64,000 nucleotides of DNA from Microcoleus sp. FACHB-672 (lineage in GTDB: Bacteria; Cyanobacteriota; Cyanobacteriia; Cyanobacteriales; Oscillatoriaceae): positions 85,174 through 149,173 of the forward strand of contig NZ_JACJOU010000017.1 in assembly GCF_014695725.1 (NCBI RefSeq). Direction: 5' to 3'. The notes below the pieces were generated by a model. It worked only from the letters and a program-made list of their open reading frames with translations, was not told the DNA's origin and ran no database searches. The position numbers and the translations under genes were made by a program. Positions 54,613 through 64,000 of this stretch are shown piece by piece. Numbering within the stretch: the first letter of the stretch is position 1; each line of letters starts with the position of its first letter.

Positions 54613-56925
54613 TTAAAATATAGGAGACAACAAAGGAAATAAGGAATCAGGATTCTGAGTTTTTGTAACCTTTTTATAATAACGATCATACATTTTTAAA
54701 CTATCCTTTGTTACCCCATTTGCAACCACGCCTAAAACAGGAAAATCAGCAGTGCTTAATCCATCTAATACTTGTGCAAGAACAGTTCGATCTGTTTGAC
54801 CCATCCTCACAACTAGCACGAGTCCATCTGTATTCGCAGCCAGAAATTTACTATCGGCCACATTCAGCAGTGGTGGTGCATCATAAATAACTAAATCAAA
54901 GGCAAATTTTAACTTATTCATTAAATGTTGCATATTTTTAGATGAAAGAAATTGAGGCGCATCTGTTAGCATTTTTCCAGCAGTTAGTACCCATAAATTT
55001 TCCTCAATCTGTGATTTAGTAATCACATTATTCACTTGAATATTACTAGAAATTACATCACTTAATCCTTCTTGGGGTGCTAAAGCTAGCTGAGTGTGAA
55101 TTTGAGGCCGGCGCAAGTTGGCATCCACCAATAATACTCGCTGCCCCATAACAGCCGCAGCTTGTGCTAAGTTCAACGCTACTGTAGATTTTCCATCTCC
55201 AGATGTGGCAGAACTAATCACCAAAGAGCGAATCCGCTTGTTCAACTTCAGAAAGCGAAATTTTGTGTAAAGTAAACGAAAAGCTTCTTGGAAAAATGAG
55301 GGCGTCAAGAGGTGAGACGAGTTAACTTCCTCTTCCTCTAATTCCCCTCTTAACGGCTTTACTAATTTTTGTTCATTATAAGGAATTATCCCTATAACAG
55401 GCAAACTTAGAGCATTTTTTAAATCATCAGGAGTGTGGAAAATATTGTTTAGCCGTTCCGCCAGCGCAGCTGCACCCGCGCCTAATAACAAGCCGGCGGC
55501 TCCTCCTAAAGCTAAAGTAATGGGCAGTTCTGGAGACACCGGCACCGGTATCCCTTTCATATCTTGCATAATTTCCGGTGGAGAAATCAATTCCCAAGGC
55601 ACCTCCTGCTGAGCGGCTTCAACCCGCAGCACTTCTCGTTGTGTTAAGAGTTGCTTTAGCGTGTCAGTGGCTATATTTAATTCTGCTTCTAAATTTGAAT
55701 GTTCGCGAACCAAAGAAGGAAATCGGCTGACTTGTTCATTTAACTGCCTTTCCGCCTCCGTAGTAGCCTTTAAGCGTACCTCTTGAACAAGAATAGTGTT
55801 TGCAGTATTGATCAACTGTTGAGCTAAATTCAAGCGAATTGAATCTTGAAAGGGTAAAGTCTTAATATTTCCCGTTTTTCCTAACACTTGTTGCGCTTCT
55901 TGATTCAACAAAGGAATTAAATTTTGCTGTTGCTCTCGCAACATTTTGAGAATAGGGCTAGTTTCATGAAATCGGGCAGATTCAATAGCAATCTTTGTTT
56001 CTATTTCTTTAAGTTTATCAAGCAACTGTTGATATCGAGGCGCTTGCGTTAAAGCAGCAGCAGCAAGTGCAGCATCAGGATCTAAACCCAAACGTTGCTG
56101 TAGCATAGTATAAAGTGACCGCTGCTGATTTAAGGTTGTTTCTGCTTCCAGTCGCTGGTTTTGAATTTGAGTAACTCGCTCAGATAGATGCTTTCCCTGA
56201 ATTTGCAGATTTATAATATTAAATTGCTGCCGAAATTCCTGAATTTTTCTTTGCTGCTCATCCACCCGCCGGCGCAGATCAGGCAGTTGCTTCTCAATAA
56301 AGTTAATTCCTTCGCGGTTAGAGGTTTTGCGATCTTCAGCGCTGTAGTTAAGATAGCCCTGAGCTACTTTTTGTAAAACAAAGTTAATTTTTGCCTTATC
56401 TAAGCTGCGATATCGCACTTCTATGATTTTAGTTTTGTTGTAACGCTCGATTAATAATTGATTCTTACCGGCTTCTTTATTAAAAAGAGAGTGATAGCTA
56501 ATATCTCCATATCGAGCTTGCAACTGCTCAATAATCGGAGACATGACTTTAGGACTCCACAAAACTTGTATTTGAGTCTCATAATCTAAACCGGCTGCCG
56601 GCATTTTGCTGTTAACGTTAATGGGAAGCAAGTTATTCGCTTGGCTTCCAGGCATCATTGGCTCTAACAACAACTGAAATTTGCCTTCATACTCAGGCGT
56701 TTGAGTGAAACTCCAAATTCCAACGACAGCCGTTACTCCCGTTGCCACACCGGCAATTAAAACGCCTCTGCGACGAACAATAGGTAAAACCTGACTGAGA
56801 TCGAATTCTTCATCCTCATGCTTGTGCGCTTCAGACAGGTAAATCTGAGGTAATGTTTGAGGTTGCCGGTTATGAACTTTAGGCAAAGACAGCTGAGAAG
56901 ATGGTTGGCTTTCTATCGTATTCAT
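54613..56925 (-). CDS. Wzc-type polysaccharide co-polymerase/tyrosine kinase
   Basis: The 770-residue inner-membrane protein has an N-terminal Wzz domain with TM1 at about 54-72, a long periplasmic coiled-coil region (200-420), and a second TM at about 470-490 (LPITLALGGAAGLLLGAGAA). The cytoplasmic BY-kinase has Walker A SGDGKST at 575-581, Walker A' (VLLVDANLRRP), Walker B (LVIYDAPPLL) and a short Tyr cluster at the tail (Tyr746, 749, 750). It controls chain length and export of an exopolysaccharide. The upstream gene in the same direction encodes the outer-membrane export channel with SLBB domains, so the two form an export pair 93 bases apart. Confidence 0.94.
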   Translation of the reverse strand: MNTIESQPSSQLSLPKVHNRQPQTLPQIYLSEAHKHEDEEFDLSQVLPIVRRRGVLIAGVATGVTAVVGIWSFTQTPEYEGKFQLLLEPMMPGSQANNLLPINVNSKMPAAGLDYETQIQVLWSPKVMSPIIEQLQARYGDISYHSLFNKEAGKNQLLIERYNKTKIIEVRYRSLDKAKINFVLQKVAQGYLNYSAEDRKTSNREGINFIEKQLPDLRRRVDEQQRKIQEFRQQFNIINLQIQGKHLSERVTQIQNQRLEAETTLNQQRSLYTMLQQRLGLDPDAALAAAALTQAPRYQQLLDKLKEIETKIAIESARFHETSPILKMLREQQQNLIPLLNQEAQQVLGKTGNIKTLPFQDSIRLNLAQQLINTANTILVQEVRLKATTEAERQLNEQVSRFPSLVREHSNLEAELNIATDTLKQLLTQREVLRVEAAQQEVPWELISPPEIMQDMKGIPVPVSPELPITLALGGAAGLLLGAGAAALAERLNNIFHTPDDLKNALSLPVIGIIPYNEQKLVKPLRGELEEEEVNSSHLLTPSFFQEAFRLLYTKFRFLKLNKRIRSLVISSATSGDGKSTVALNLAQAAAVMGQRVLLVDANLRRPQIHTQLALAPQEGLSDVISSNIQVNNVITKSQIEENLWVLTAGKMLTDAPQFLSSKNMQHLMNKLKFAFDLVIYDAPPLLNVADSKFLAANTDGLVLVVRMGQTDRTVLAQVLDGLSTADFPVLGVVANGVTKDSLKMYDRYYKKVTKTQNPDSLFPLLSPIF

Positions 56926-57018
56926 TAACTCAGCCCAGAAAATTTAAGGGAATTGAAGGATGATTTAAAAGGATGCCGGCAGATGCAACTCCTCACCCAA
57001 ACCCTACTGCTTTGAGAA

Positions 57019-59583
57019 TTAGAACAAGTTGAGAATTGGGAAAATAAACCGCAGTGGACTTAACACTTCACCCACCGTATCTGACAAGCCTGCTAAGCCA
57101 GATTTACCAACTATAACCACATCATTAGGGCGGAGAGTTGGATTATTTTGTTCATTAATTCCATTTTCAAGATCAATTTCTACACTGCGTTTAGAAACTG
57201 TGCCATTCGCATTGAGGCGAACCAGCTCCACAGTTCTTTTCCGCGCGCGGGTATTAAATCCACCTGCTGCTAGGAGTGCTTGATTTAAAGGTGTATTGGG
57301 TGGAACTTGTACAGCTCCTGGTTTGACCACTTCTCCAACTATATTGACGGTAATTGCAGCAGGTGAAAAACTAGCAGAAGCCAGCTCAGTTGCCTCTTCG
57401 GGATTCAAGGCAATTGCCGTGGGAATAACAATTGTATCGCCTTGTTGTAAAGTTACATCTTGGCGTAAATCACCAGATTGTAAAAGATCCCAAAGATTGA
57501 CGTTAATGGTTTTTTCAGAACCTTCTCTTGTCATGCGGCGTACTTGAACCTGGCGGATATCAGCTAATTGCGTGATGCCGCCGGCAACTTGAATGGCTCG
57601 CGTGATCGTTGGGATAGTGCCGGTTTCATCTTCATCTGACTTAATAATATGAGATCCAGGACGAGCAACTTCACCCACAACAGCGATGCTGACAGGTTGA
57701 GTTTGATCAGCCGCAAAGTTGGCGGCAGCTAATTGAGGAGCTTCTGCTAAATTAACATCAGTAGAAGTTGGAATAACAATTGTATCGCCTTGTTGCAAAA
57801 TCACATCTTGCTGAAGATCCCCACCCCTTAAGAGTTGCCATAAATCTACAGCAATTAGCTGTTCTGAACCGGCTTGTGTGGGCCGGCGAATTTGTACGCG
57901 ACGAATATCAGCAGATTGCGTCACCCCGCCGGCAACTTTAATTGCCTTTGTTAAAGTGGCCCGCTCACCGGCTTCATCCACCGTTACGGTATAAGAACCG
58001 GGTTTAGAAACTTCTCCAACAACGGCAATATTTAAAGGTTGAGTTTTAGCAGCAGAAAAACTAGCAGATGCCAATCTAGGCGCTTCTGCTAAATTAGTGC
58101 TGACCGAAGTAGGAATAAAGATCATATCCCCATCTTGCAACGTTAAATCTTGACGCAAATCGCCGCCTTGCAATAGTGCCCACAAATCGATTCCAATGAT
58201 TTGATCTGCACCCCTCAATTGAGGCCGGCGCACCAGCACCTGACGCAAGTTTGACGCTTGATTAATTCCCCCAGCCAGTTGAATTGCTTGGGTGATTGTA
58301 GGAAATTGAATTCCACCATTCCCATCCTCTTCGCCGGCAAGTGGAATTGTATAAGAACCGGGACGGTTTACCTCTCCAGAAATCCCAACTTTCAAAGGGC
58401 GAGGCGCTATCAAACTCACTGTTATAATAGGTTCCCTGATGAAATAAGCGTATTTTCCAGAAATAGTAGAAGCGGCCCCCTCCAAAGTTAATCCTTTAAC
58501 AGCGACATTGCCAATCAATGGTAAGTTTACGGAACCATTAACCAAAACTTGATATTCACCCGCGTATTCGGGAACGTTTAAAATATCCAGACGGATGCGA
58601 TCCCCCCCTCCTAGGGTGTAATCTGCCTGCTGAGCTTCAATTGCTGAAGTCGTTGGCCGTACACTGAAACCTGGTGGAGGTGCAGCGAGAGAAGTCGTAT
58701 TCGTTATTAACTGGGTGTTGAAAGTAGAAGGAGGCGGCGGCGCAACGCGAATCGGATTAGGTGACAGCGTTGGCAGTGGCGGCTGATTTTGTGGCTGGCT
58801 GGCAACTGCACCCGGTGTCAGCGCCGGCATTTGTCCAGTTTTGACCAAGGCTTGATAGAGAAACGCTGCGACTTCAGCCCGTGTTGCGTCTTGATTAGGA
58901 TTGAGCGAACGGATATTGGGATAATTAACAACTAGGCGATTTTCTATCGCTGCTGCAACGCTATTACGCGCGGATTCAGGGATGCTGCCGGCATCATCAA
59001 AATAAGTCTCTAAGTTATTCGGATTAACGGTAGTGGCTTTTAAATTAAGTCCTTCCACTAAACCGACTAAAACTTGCACGCGGGAGATATTTTGAGTGGG
59101 ATTAAATAAGTTACTCCCCTCTTCCCTAATAAAGCCCATTTGATAGGCATTTTGAATCGCATTGTAAGCCCAATAATTAGCCGGCACATCGGCAAATTGA
59201 GCAGCAGGGCGCAGGAGATTTTTTTGAAAAGCTTGTTGAATAATTGTGGCAAACTGAGCGCGATTTAGCGCTACGTCCGGTCGAAAGTTTCCATCAGAAA
59301 AACCTTGAATAATCCCCCGCGAAACCAGAGGTTCTATAAAACTTTGTGCCCAATGACCGGGCACATCAGCAAGACGCTGACCGGCAACTTGTACGATAAA
59401 GCTTTCCGGTGAAGCGACAGGGATAACGGGTACGGGTGTGCCGGTGTTCGCACTCACGACAAAGTTACTACCCTCTTGTTCTGATTGTGGAGAGGGTGAA
59501 GTTGAATAAGCGCTAGCCGTTTGGGTGAAATCTTGGGTAGCGAGGGCAGTTAAGGTACAAAGGGCAACAAACGAGACACGCAT
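57019..59583 (-). CDS. SLH-domain polysaccharide export protein with SLBB repeats
   Basis: The protein of about 854 residues starts with a signal peptide (VSFVALCTLTALATQDFTQT). It has three SLH segments to about residue 255 (LADVPGHWAQSFIEPLVSRG, FRPDVALNRAQFATIIQQAF). A Pro-rich linker leads to a Wza-like poly-export domain (YTLGGGDRIRLDILNVPEYA) and about four SLBB domains, the middle three near-repeats of each other (VVGEVSKPGSY, VVGEVARPGSH, AGGITQ). It should form the outer-membrane passage for the polysaccharide made with the Wzc-type kinase. I used the ATG at 59583, which has an AAGG site; the frame reaches upstream to 59640. A fusion of SLH and Wza-like parts ties the channel to the wall. 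Confidence 0.9.
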   Translation of the reverse strand: MRVSFVALCTLTALATQDFTQTASAYSTSPSPQSEQEGSNFVVSANTGTPVPVIPVASPESFIVQVAGQRLADVPGHWAQSFIEPLVSRGIIQGFSDGNFRPDVALNRAQFATIIQQAFQKNLLRPAAQFADVPANYWAYNAIQNAYQMGFIREEGSNLFNPTQNISRVQVLVGLVEGLNLKATTVNPNNLETYFDDAGSIPESARNSVAAAIENRLVVNYPNIRSLNPNQDATRAEVAAFLYQALVKTGQMPALTPGAVASQPQNQPPLPTLSPNPIRVAPPPPSTFNTQLITNTTSLAAPPPGFSVRPTTSAIEAQQADYTLGGGDRIRLDILNVPEYAGEYQVLVNGSVNLPLIGNVAVKGLTLEGAASTISGKYAYFIREPIITVSLIAPRPLKVGISGEVNRPGSYTIPLAGEEDGNGGIQFPTITQAIQLAGGINQASNLRQVLVRRPQLRGADQIIGIDLWALLQGGDLRQDLTLQDGDMIFIPTSVSTNLAEAPRLASASFSAAKTQPLNIAVVGEVSKPGSYTVTVDEAGERATLTKAIKVAGGVTQSADIRRVQIRRPTQAGSEQLIAVDLWQLLRGGDLQQDVILQQGDTIVIPTSTDVNLAEAPQLAAANFAADQTQPVSIAVVGEVARPGSHIIKSDEDETGTIPTITRAIQVAGGITQLADIRQVQVRRMTREGSEKTINVNLWDLLQSGDLRQDVTLQQGDTIVIPTAIALNPEEATELASASFSPAAITVNIVGEVVKPGAVQVPPNTPLNQALLAAGGFNTRARKRTVELVRLNANGTVSKRSVEIDLENGINEQNNPTLRPNDVVIVGKSGLAGLSDTVGEVLSPLRFIFPILNLF

Positions 59584-59741
59584 AGAAGTAACCTTGCCGG
59601 TCAGTGAGAGAGTGGGAACGAAGGTTCGACAGCACCCCACATTGAGTCGATACCCAAATGCTATCTACTGATACCAAATCTCAACTGACCATCAGGACGA
59701 TGCCTACTTGCTGGCAACTAGCTAATATGTAAAGTTTTCAA

Positions 59742-59828
59742 CGGAGAGGGTGGGATTTGAACCCACGTTAAGGTTGCCCCTAAAGTAGATTTCGAGTCTA
59801 CCGCATTCAACCGCTCTGCCACCTCTCC
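59742..59828 (-). tRNA. tRNA-Ser (anticodon CGA)
   Basis: The 87-base cloverleaf on the minus strand has acceptor GGAGAGG/CCTCTCC with discriminator G, anticodon stem GTAGA/TCTAC with loop CTCGAAA (CGA, reads UCG), a long class II variable arm (about 18 bases, typical of serine), and the T arm GTGGG TTCAAAT CCCAC. No CCA is encoded. It lies between the ComEC-like and export genes, all on the minus strand. Confidence 0.95.
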
Positions 59829-59872
59829 AAGTGCCCGTGCTATTTATAGTATTTTACTCGATCTTTGACCGA

Positions 59873-62272
59873 TTACAGCAGGGAAGCTTTGTTTTCCGTT
59901 GCCTCTAGCATTGTTTCAAATCCACCTGCCGGTGTCCACTGAAGTGCACCATCCCGTTCCGTCCAGTATAACTGGGCCTTGGCTTTACTCAGCTGGGCCG
60001 CCGTATCTGGATCGACAGACTTAGAGGATGAGATCGCCACCGCCGGCTGCAATGTCTTCAGTAAACTGGCATTCAGATGCTTCCCAGACCACCAAAGCAC
60101 TTGCAAATTCTGTAGCTTTTCTGCTTTCAGTAATTTTTGTTGCTCCGCTGGATTGAGATCTCCTAATAATAACCAATTTTGGCCATTAATTTGAAATTGC
60201 ACCACCGGCAGTTGCGGATCAATTAGCTCAACCGAAGTCGTGCCGGTAGATATGGCTCTGCCGGCCGGCAATGGCTGGTAAAATCCCTCGTGTGCTTTCA
60301 TCGCCCTTGCAATTGCACCATCAGGGCTGTGTTTTATACTGTGCAGTATTTTAATAGGCACGCGTTCTAAAATTAAATTCCAGCCACTTCTGGAGTCAGG
60401 CTGAGCGCCCGTAGCAATTGCCCAATCAATTTGATTAACACCTTGCTGCTGTAAAAAAGGTAACACTGTAAATCGAGCCGTACTGTCATCTCCACTATTA
60501 ACAAGGGTAATTTTTCCGCGATCTTGAATCACCAAAATTGGCTCTTTCGTGGTATCGAGTACCGTAATCCGAAATAAGGTTGTTTTTGTTTGATGGGCCG
60601 GCACGACGACCAAACTGACTGCAACTAAACCGGCAAACCACCAGCGCCCAGCAATTGATAAGGGATAAAAAATAAACGATAAATTAATTTTGCCTTTGCC
60701 TAATTGCTTTTTCTTATTTTCCTGATAATTTCCCATCAGCCAGACTAAGCCAATTAACCCATACAGCGCCACCAACTGGATTGCAGTGAGCGTACCGACT
60801 GCCACTGAATTGCCAGGTAACTTATTAAAAAACTCTACAATTACAATCATCGCGTGGCTGGGATAATACAACGGCCACGCCAATGCGCTTCCTGCTGTTG
60901 GCCAAATAAAGCCTACAAAAGCGCTAATAAAACCACCCAAACTAATTACAGAAATTAGAGGAGTGGTAATGATATTAACTAAAATGCTGTAAGGAGATAT
61001 GACGTTAAAAATGTAAAGTTGTAACGGCAAAACCCAGACAGAAGCAGCAAGTGGAACTGCAATTAAAGATGCAATAGCCGGGGGTAACCAATCCAAACGT
61101 TTAATAATGGCCGGCACCGTCACAACTAACCCTAGTGTCGCCAAAAAACTGAACTGAAAACCTAAATCCCAAACCCACAAAGGATTAAACAACAGCAGAA
61201 TTGTTGCCGCTAGTAGCAGTGAACCCAATGGCTTCACCTTCCTTTCCGCCACCAAAGCAACTAACGCCCCAATTCCCATAATTGCAGCACGGCTGACTGA
61301 AGGCTCTAAACCACTTAAGCCAACAAATATAGCGATGGCACCTGTCCCTATGGCAAATTGAACGCGCATAGAAAGACGCCTCGTTAAAGCCAATACCATC
61401 CCTAAAATTAAGGACACTTGAGCGCCAGAAGCTGCGAGAGTGTGGGCTAACCCAACCTGAACAAAGGGGTCTTTAATGTCATAAGGCAGATCGACGGCTT
61501 GTTTTCCTAAAGCCATTGCACTGACCAATGGGCCTTCCGGGACGCTTAGCCAATTGACCTGCGAGCGAATTATTCGCTGCCTTATCACCCACCATCCCCA
61601 TCTTGTGCCGGTTTGTCCATTGGGCCAGCTAACTTGACGCCCCCGCAGACCTGCAAAGGAGCCTTCTTTAGCCAAGTAAGCTTGAAAATTAAACGCCCCT
61701 GGGTTTGTCGGGGCTTTTGGTATGTATAAGACGCCGGTGACGGCAACTCTCTGACCCGGATACAGACCTGTTGCTTGCAGGAGGGGGGCTGTTACATACA
61801 ATTTCCCAGTAACGACTTGAGTGCCTTCTGCCGGTTTGTTTGGTTTGTTTGCCGATGGAGACTTTTCAGGAGAAACAATCTCGTTAAAGTTAGTTGTTTC
61901 TAACCAAAATTGAGCTTTTTGAGAGCGAGTTAAGTGCGGGGTACTGCCAACTTTACCCCACACCATAACAACTTGCTCTAGAGCTTTTTGATCAGCCGGT
62001 TTCACAAATCTGCTAATGTCGTTGGCTGCCGGTTGTGGAACTCGTGTTTGAAAATACAGGGTTGCTAATAATCCAATGATGCCAGCACTCAGCCACAGCC
62101 AAAATTTAGGGCCGGTTCTCCAAAATCTAGGAATTACCAGCGCTGCCGCTATTCCCAATGTTAAGAGGATTAAGCCCCCTGCCGACACGCCAAAAAACGG
62201 CTTGGGAGTTGCTGCACACAGCAATCCTACAATGTAAGCCAGACTTAAAATTATGCCGCCGGTGCGGGTCAT
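59873..62272 (-). CDS. ComEC/Rec2-type DNA-uptake channel with degenerate hydrolase domain
   Basis: This 799-residue integral membrane protein has an N-terminal DUF4131-like region (OB-fold part, TGKLYVTAPLLQATGLYPGQ), a central Competence domain with about ten helices (VGLAHTLAASGAQVSLILG is the family landmark), and a C-terminal beta-lactamase-like domain. The latter keeps the frame (RITVLDTTKEPILVIQDRGK, LPFLQQQGVNQIDWAI) but lacks the SHxDxDHxGG ligands, reading ATGAQPDSRSGW there. The ATG at 62272 overlaps the DUF4079 stop (TAATG), so translation is coupled. DNA uptake is inferred from the family; nuclease activity is doubtful. Confidence 0.85.
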   Translation of the reverse strand: MTRTGGIILSLAYIVGLLCAATPKPFFGVSAGGLILLTLGIAAALVIPRFWRTGPKFWLWLSAGIIGLLATLYFQTRVPQPAANDISRFVKPADQKALEQVVMVWGKVGSTPHLTRSQKAQFWLETTNFNEIVSPEKSPSANKPNKPAEGTQVVTGKLYVTAPLLQATGLYPGQRVAVTGVLYIPKAPTNPGAFNFQAYLAKEGSFAGLRGRQVSWPNGQTGTRWGWWVIRQRIIRSQVNWLSVPEGPLVSAMALGKQAVDLPYDIKDPFVQVGLAHTLAASGAQVSLILGMVLALTRRLSMRVQFAIGTGAIAIFVGLSGLEPSVSRAAIMGIGALVALVAERKVKPLGSLLLAATILLLFNPLWVWDLGFQFSFLATLGLVVTVPAIIKRLDWLPPAIASLIAVPLAASVWVLPLQLYIFNVISPYSILVNIITTPLISVISLGGFISAFVGFIWPTAGSALAWPLYYPSHAMIVIVEFFNKLPGNSVAVGTLTAIQLVALYGLIGLVWLMGNYQENKKKQLGKGKINLSFIFYPLSIAGRWWFAGLVAVSLVVVPAHQTKTTLFRITVLDTTKEPILVIQDRGKITLVNSGDDSTARFTVLPFLQQQGVNQIDWAIATGAQPDSRSGWNLILERVPIKILHSIKHSPDGAIARAMKAHEGFYQPLPAGRAISTGTTSVELIDPQLPVVQFQINGQNWLLLGDLNPAEQQKLLKAEKLQNLQVLWWSGKHLNASLLKTLQPAVAISSSKSVDPDTAAQLSKAKAQLYWTERDGALQWTPAGGFETMLEATENKASLL

Positions 62273-62748
62273 TAGATAGCCAGCCCTAGTTTCAAACCGA
62301 GTATTGCATGAAGAAACAGTAGGCAAAGTGCTGTACTGCCCAGGTAAGCGTGAGCTGTGCGTAGCACGGCTTTATTGCCACCAAAGCCACTTAAAGAAAT
62401 GACGCCATTGATGGCGAGTAACGCCAGCACAATTGAGCCTGTCCAAAAATGCGGGCTTTCCAGCACCGGCTGATGTTGCATGACGAGGGACAGCACGCCG
62501 CCGGTGTAGCCTAAAGCCAGAAACAAAAACATCCACGGTGCTAATTTCCGGTGGTCACTACGACTCTTATTTGCCGTTTCTGGATCGGTAACTGCCCGCC
62601 CACGCCAGCCGACTAACCCAACAAAACTGCCCATCACAAACACGACAATGGCCATCATTAGGGGATGCCCCCAATGGGTAATGGGTTCAGGAATCCCTAA
62701 CCTGCGAAATTGCTCAGCAATAGGTTCGAGCAGTTGACTCAGATCCAT
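62272..62748 (-). CDS. DUF4079 membrane protein
   Basis: This 158-residue protein has about four transmembrane helices (residues 27-48, 74-92, 98-117 and 133-156). The family, DUF4079, is mostly cyanobacterial, and its function is unknown. Conserved His residues (THWGHPLMM, HAYLGSTAL, LFLHAILG) suggest possible haem binding, as in some cytochrome b561-like proteins; this is an inference. It overlaps the ComEC-like start by one base. Confidence 0.85.
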   Translation of the reverse strand: MDLSQLLEPIAEQFRRLGIPEPITHWGHPLMMAIVVFVMGSFVGLVGWRGRAVTDPETANKSRSDHRKLAPWMFLFLALGYTGGVLSLVMQHQPVLESPHFWTGSIVLALLAINGVISLSGFGGNKAVLRTAHAYLGSTALCLLFLHAILGLKLGLAI

Positions 62749-62847
62749 CAGTTACAAAACCTTGTCCTTCAGCATTTTGATAGAAGCCGGTGCAAGCCAG
62801 TAAGCCGAACGACTCATTTTAAGTGATCTCAGCCTATCTTGTAAGAA

Positions 62848-63756
62848 TTACTGTGATGTTAGTTGATCTGCCGGTAGCTTACCCTCCAGCCTCCGCCCCA
62901 ATGGAAATTCTAACTGCTCTCGTTGCTGCAAGTATAGATGCGCCACTCGCCGCGCTAAGTTACGAATTCTCCCAATGTACCGTGTCCGCTCCGTTACAGA
63001 AATCACTCCTCTGGCGTCCAGTAGGTTAAATGAGTGAGAACACTTGAGAACATAATCCAAAGCCGGTAAAACTAGACCGCGCTGGGTTAACTGTTCTGCT
63101 TCTTGTTCGTATAGCCCAAACAACGTAAACAGCAAATCGGGATTCGACGCCTCGAAGTTATAAGTACATTGCTCAATTTCTCCTTGAAAGTGAACATCTC
63201 CATAGCTCACCTCATCTGTCCAGCGAATTTTGGTAAACGCATCAACCTCTTGAAGATACATGGCTAGCCGCTCTAGTCCATAAGTAATCTCAATAGCTAC
63301 TGGACGACAATCAATTCCTCCACACTGCTGGAAGTAGGTAAATTGAGTGATTTCCATGCCATCAAGCCAAACCTCCCAGCCTACACCCCAAGCCCCTAGG
63401 GTGGGAGATTCCCAGTTGTCTTCCACAAACCGAATGTCGTGATCCTCTGGACGAATGCCTAGCGCCCGCAAGGAATCCAGATATATATCTTGGATATTAT
63501 CGGGTGAGGGCTTCATCAGCACTTGGTACTGGTAGTAGTGCTGGTAGCGATTAGGATTTTCGCCATAGCGCCCATCCGTAGGACGCCGGCAAGGCTCTAC
63601 ATAGGCAACTGACCAGGGTTCAGGCCCAATCGCTCTTAAAAATGTATGGGGACTCATCGTGCCGGCCCCTTTCTCTATATCGTAGGGTTGCGCAATTAAG
63701 CAGCCGCGCTCGGCCCAGAACTGATGCAATGTAGCAATGACCGATTGAAAATTCAC
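62848..63756 (-). CDS. glyQ: Glycine-tRNA ligase, alpha subunit
   Basis: This 302-residue subunit of the alpha2-beta2 bacterial glycyl-tRNA synthetase binds ATP and glycine. Family landmarks are [20 protein letters not shown] at the start, [20 protein letters not shown] and [18 protein letters not shown]. The length is normal. The beta-subunit gene glyS is not adjacent in this window. Nothing else was seen between 63757 and the right edge. Confidence 0.97.
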   Translation of the reverse strand: MNFQSVIATLHQFWAERGCLIAQPYDIEKGAGTMSPHTFLRAIGPEPWSVAYVEPCRRPTDGRYGENPNRYQHYYQYQVLMKPSPDNIQDIYLDSLRALGIRPEDHDIRFVEDNWESPTLGAWGVGWEVWLDGMEITQFTYFQQCGGIDCRPVAIEITYGLERLAMYLQEVDAFTKIRWTDEVSYGDVHFQGEIEQCTYNFEASNPDLLFTLFGLYEQEAEQLTQRGLVLPALDYVLKCSHSFNLLDARGVISVTERTRYIGRIRNLARRVAHLYLQQREQLEFPLGRRLEGKLPADQLTSQ

Positions 63757-64000
63757 AGGGGGTTTTCCTCAGTAGCAAAATGTGCATTACTCATTCTCGC
63801 GCAAATGCTTCGCCCTGCAAGGGTTTGAGAGTTATCGAAACCCATTAAAAATATTTTGCTCAAAAGGGTTGACAGACCCCAATTGAGTTGATAGATTAGT
63901 AAAGCGCTCAAGGGAAGCGACGTGAAAGCGAAGCGCCTCAAAGCGCCCTGAACCTAGAAAAAATAATAGTTTGAAAGCCAGAAACATTCAACCGGGTCAA

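Noticed and set aside
63753..63941. A 62-residue open frame upstream of glyQ
   Set aside because: It overlaps the glyQ start, has no recognisable features, and occupies what is probably the promoter region.

Overview
The window is chromosomal DNA of a cyanobacterium, most likely a filamentous one outside the heterocyst-forming lineage (inference). Support comes from the gene content: an NtcA/PII nitrogen circuit, an SLH-OprB iron-type porin, a Coq4-like protein, DUF1824, DUF4079, STAND/WD40 and Ser/Thr kinase-TPR signalling proteins, and a PatX-like RGSGR protein of the kind tied to filamentous growth. GCGATCGC (HIP1) sites occur, and the hexamer GCCGGC is strikingly frequent. Short C-rich repeats of the ATGCCCCATTCCCC type lie between genes.

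Layout. 1-4995 (minus): a Wsp-type chemosensory operon, in the order CheW (WspB-like), CheR-TPR (WspC-like), MCP (WspA-like), Cys-rich CheW (WspD-like), and the first codons of CheA (WspE-like), which runs off the left edge. 5224-10275 (minus): a giant STAND ATPase with 14 WD40 repeats. 10276-11434: gene-poor, with a strong intrinsic terminator that follows no visible gene. 11435-23789: a membrane coiled-coil protein, a cell-wall amidase, pyruvate kinase, a DUF1338 (2-oxoadipate dioxygenase-type) protein, a class III aminotransferase, a 1280-residue hybrid histidine kinase and an aldehyde dehydrogenase. 24122-24568: a small secreted-type protein with three RGSGR pentapeptides (PatX-like).

24734-42461 is a urea region. 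On the minus strand, ureB and ureC are separated by coq4, a DJ-1/PfpI gene and a methyltransferase gene. On the plus strand come ureE, ureF, a GNAT gene, ureG, then (after a divergent porin) the urea ABC transporter urtABCDE followed by ureD-ureA. Together these encode urea uptake, hydrolysis and nickel-centre assembly. A perfect NtcA site (GTA-N8-TAC) sits at a well-spaced -10 upstream of urtA, and another lies upstream of glnB (PII) at 47678, so nitrogen control is visible in the DNA.

43246-46640: an NB-ARC regulator overlapping a Ser/Thr kinase-TPR gene by 4 bp. 47678-53231: glnB, rdgB, a phosphohexomutase, an RTX-repeat protein, tmk and holB. 53668-63756: two small proteins (one DUF1824), a Wzc-type tyrosine kinase/polysaccharide co-polymerase, an SLH plus SLBB polysaccharide-export protein, tRNA-Ser(CGA), a ComEC-like channel with a degenerate hydrolase domain, DUF4079 and glyQ.

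The items most worth a second look are the triple-RGSGR PatX-like protein, the Wsp-type operon with an MCP remnant inside it, the repeat family that supplies stop codons to several genes, the split urease operon, and the possible lysine/2-oxoadipate degradation set. All calls were made by reading the sequence; no database search was run.
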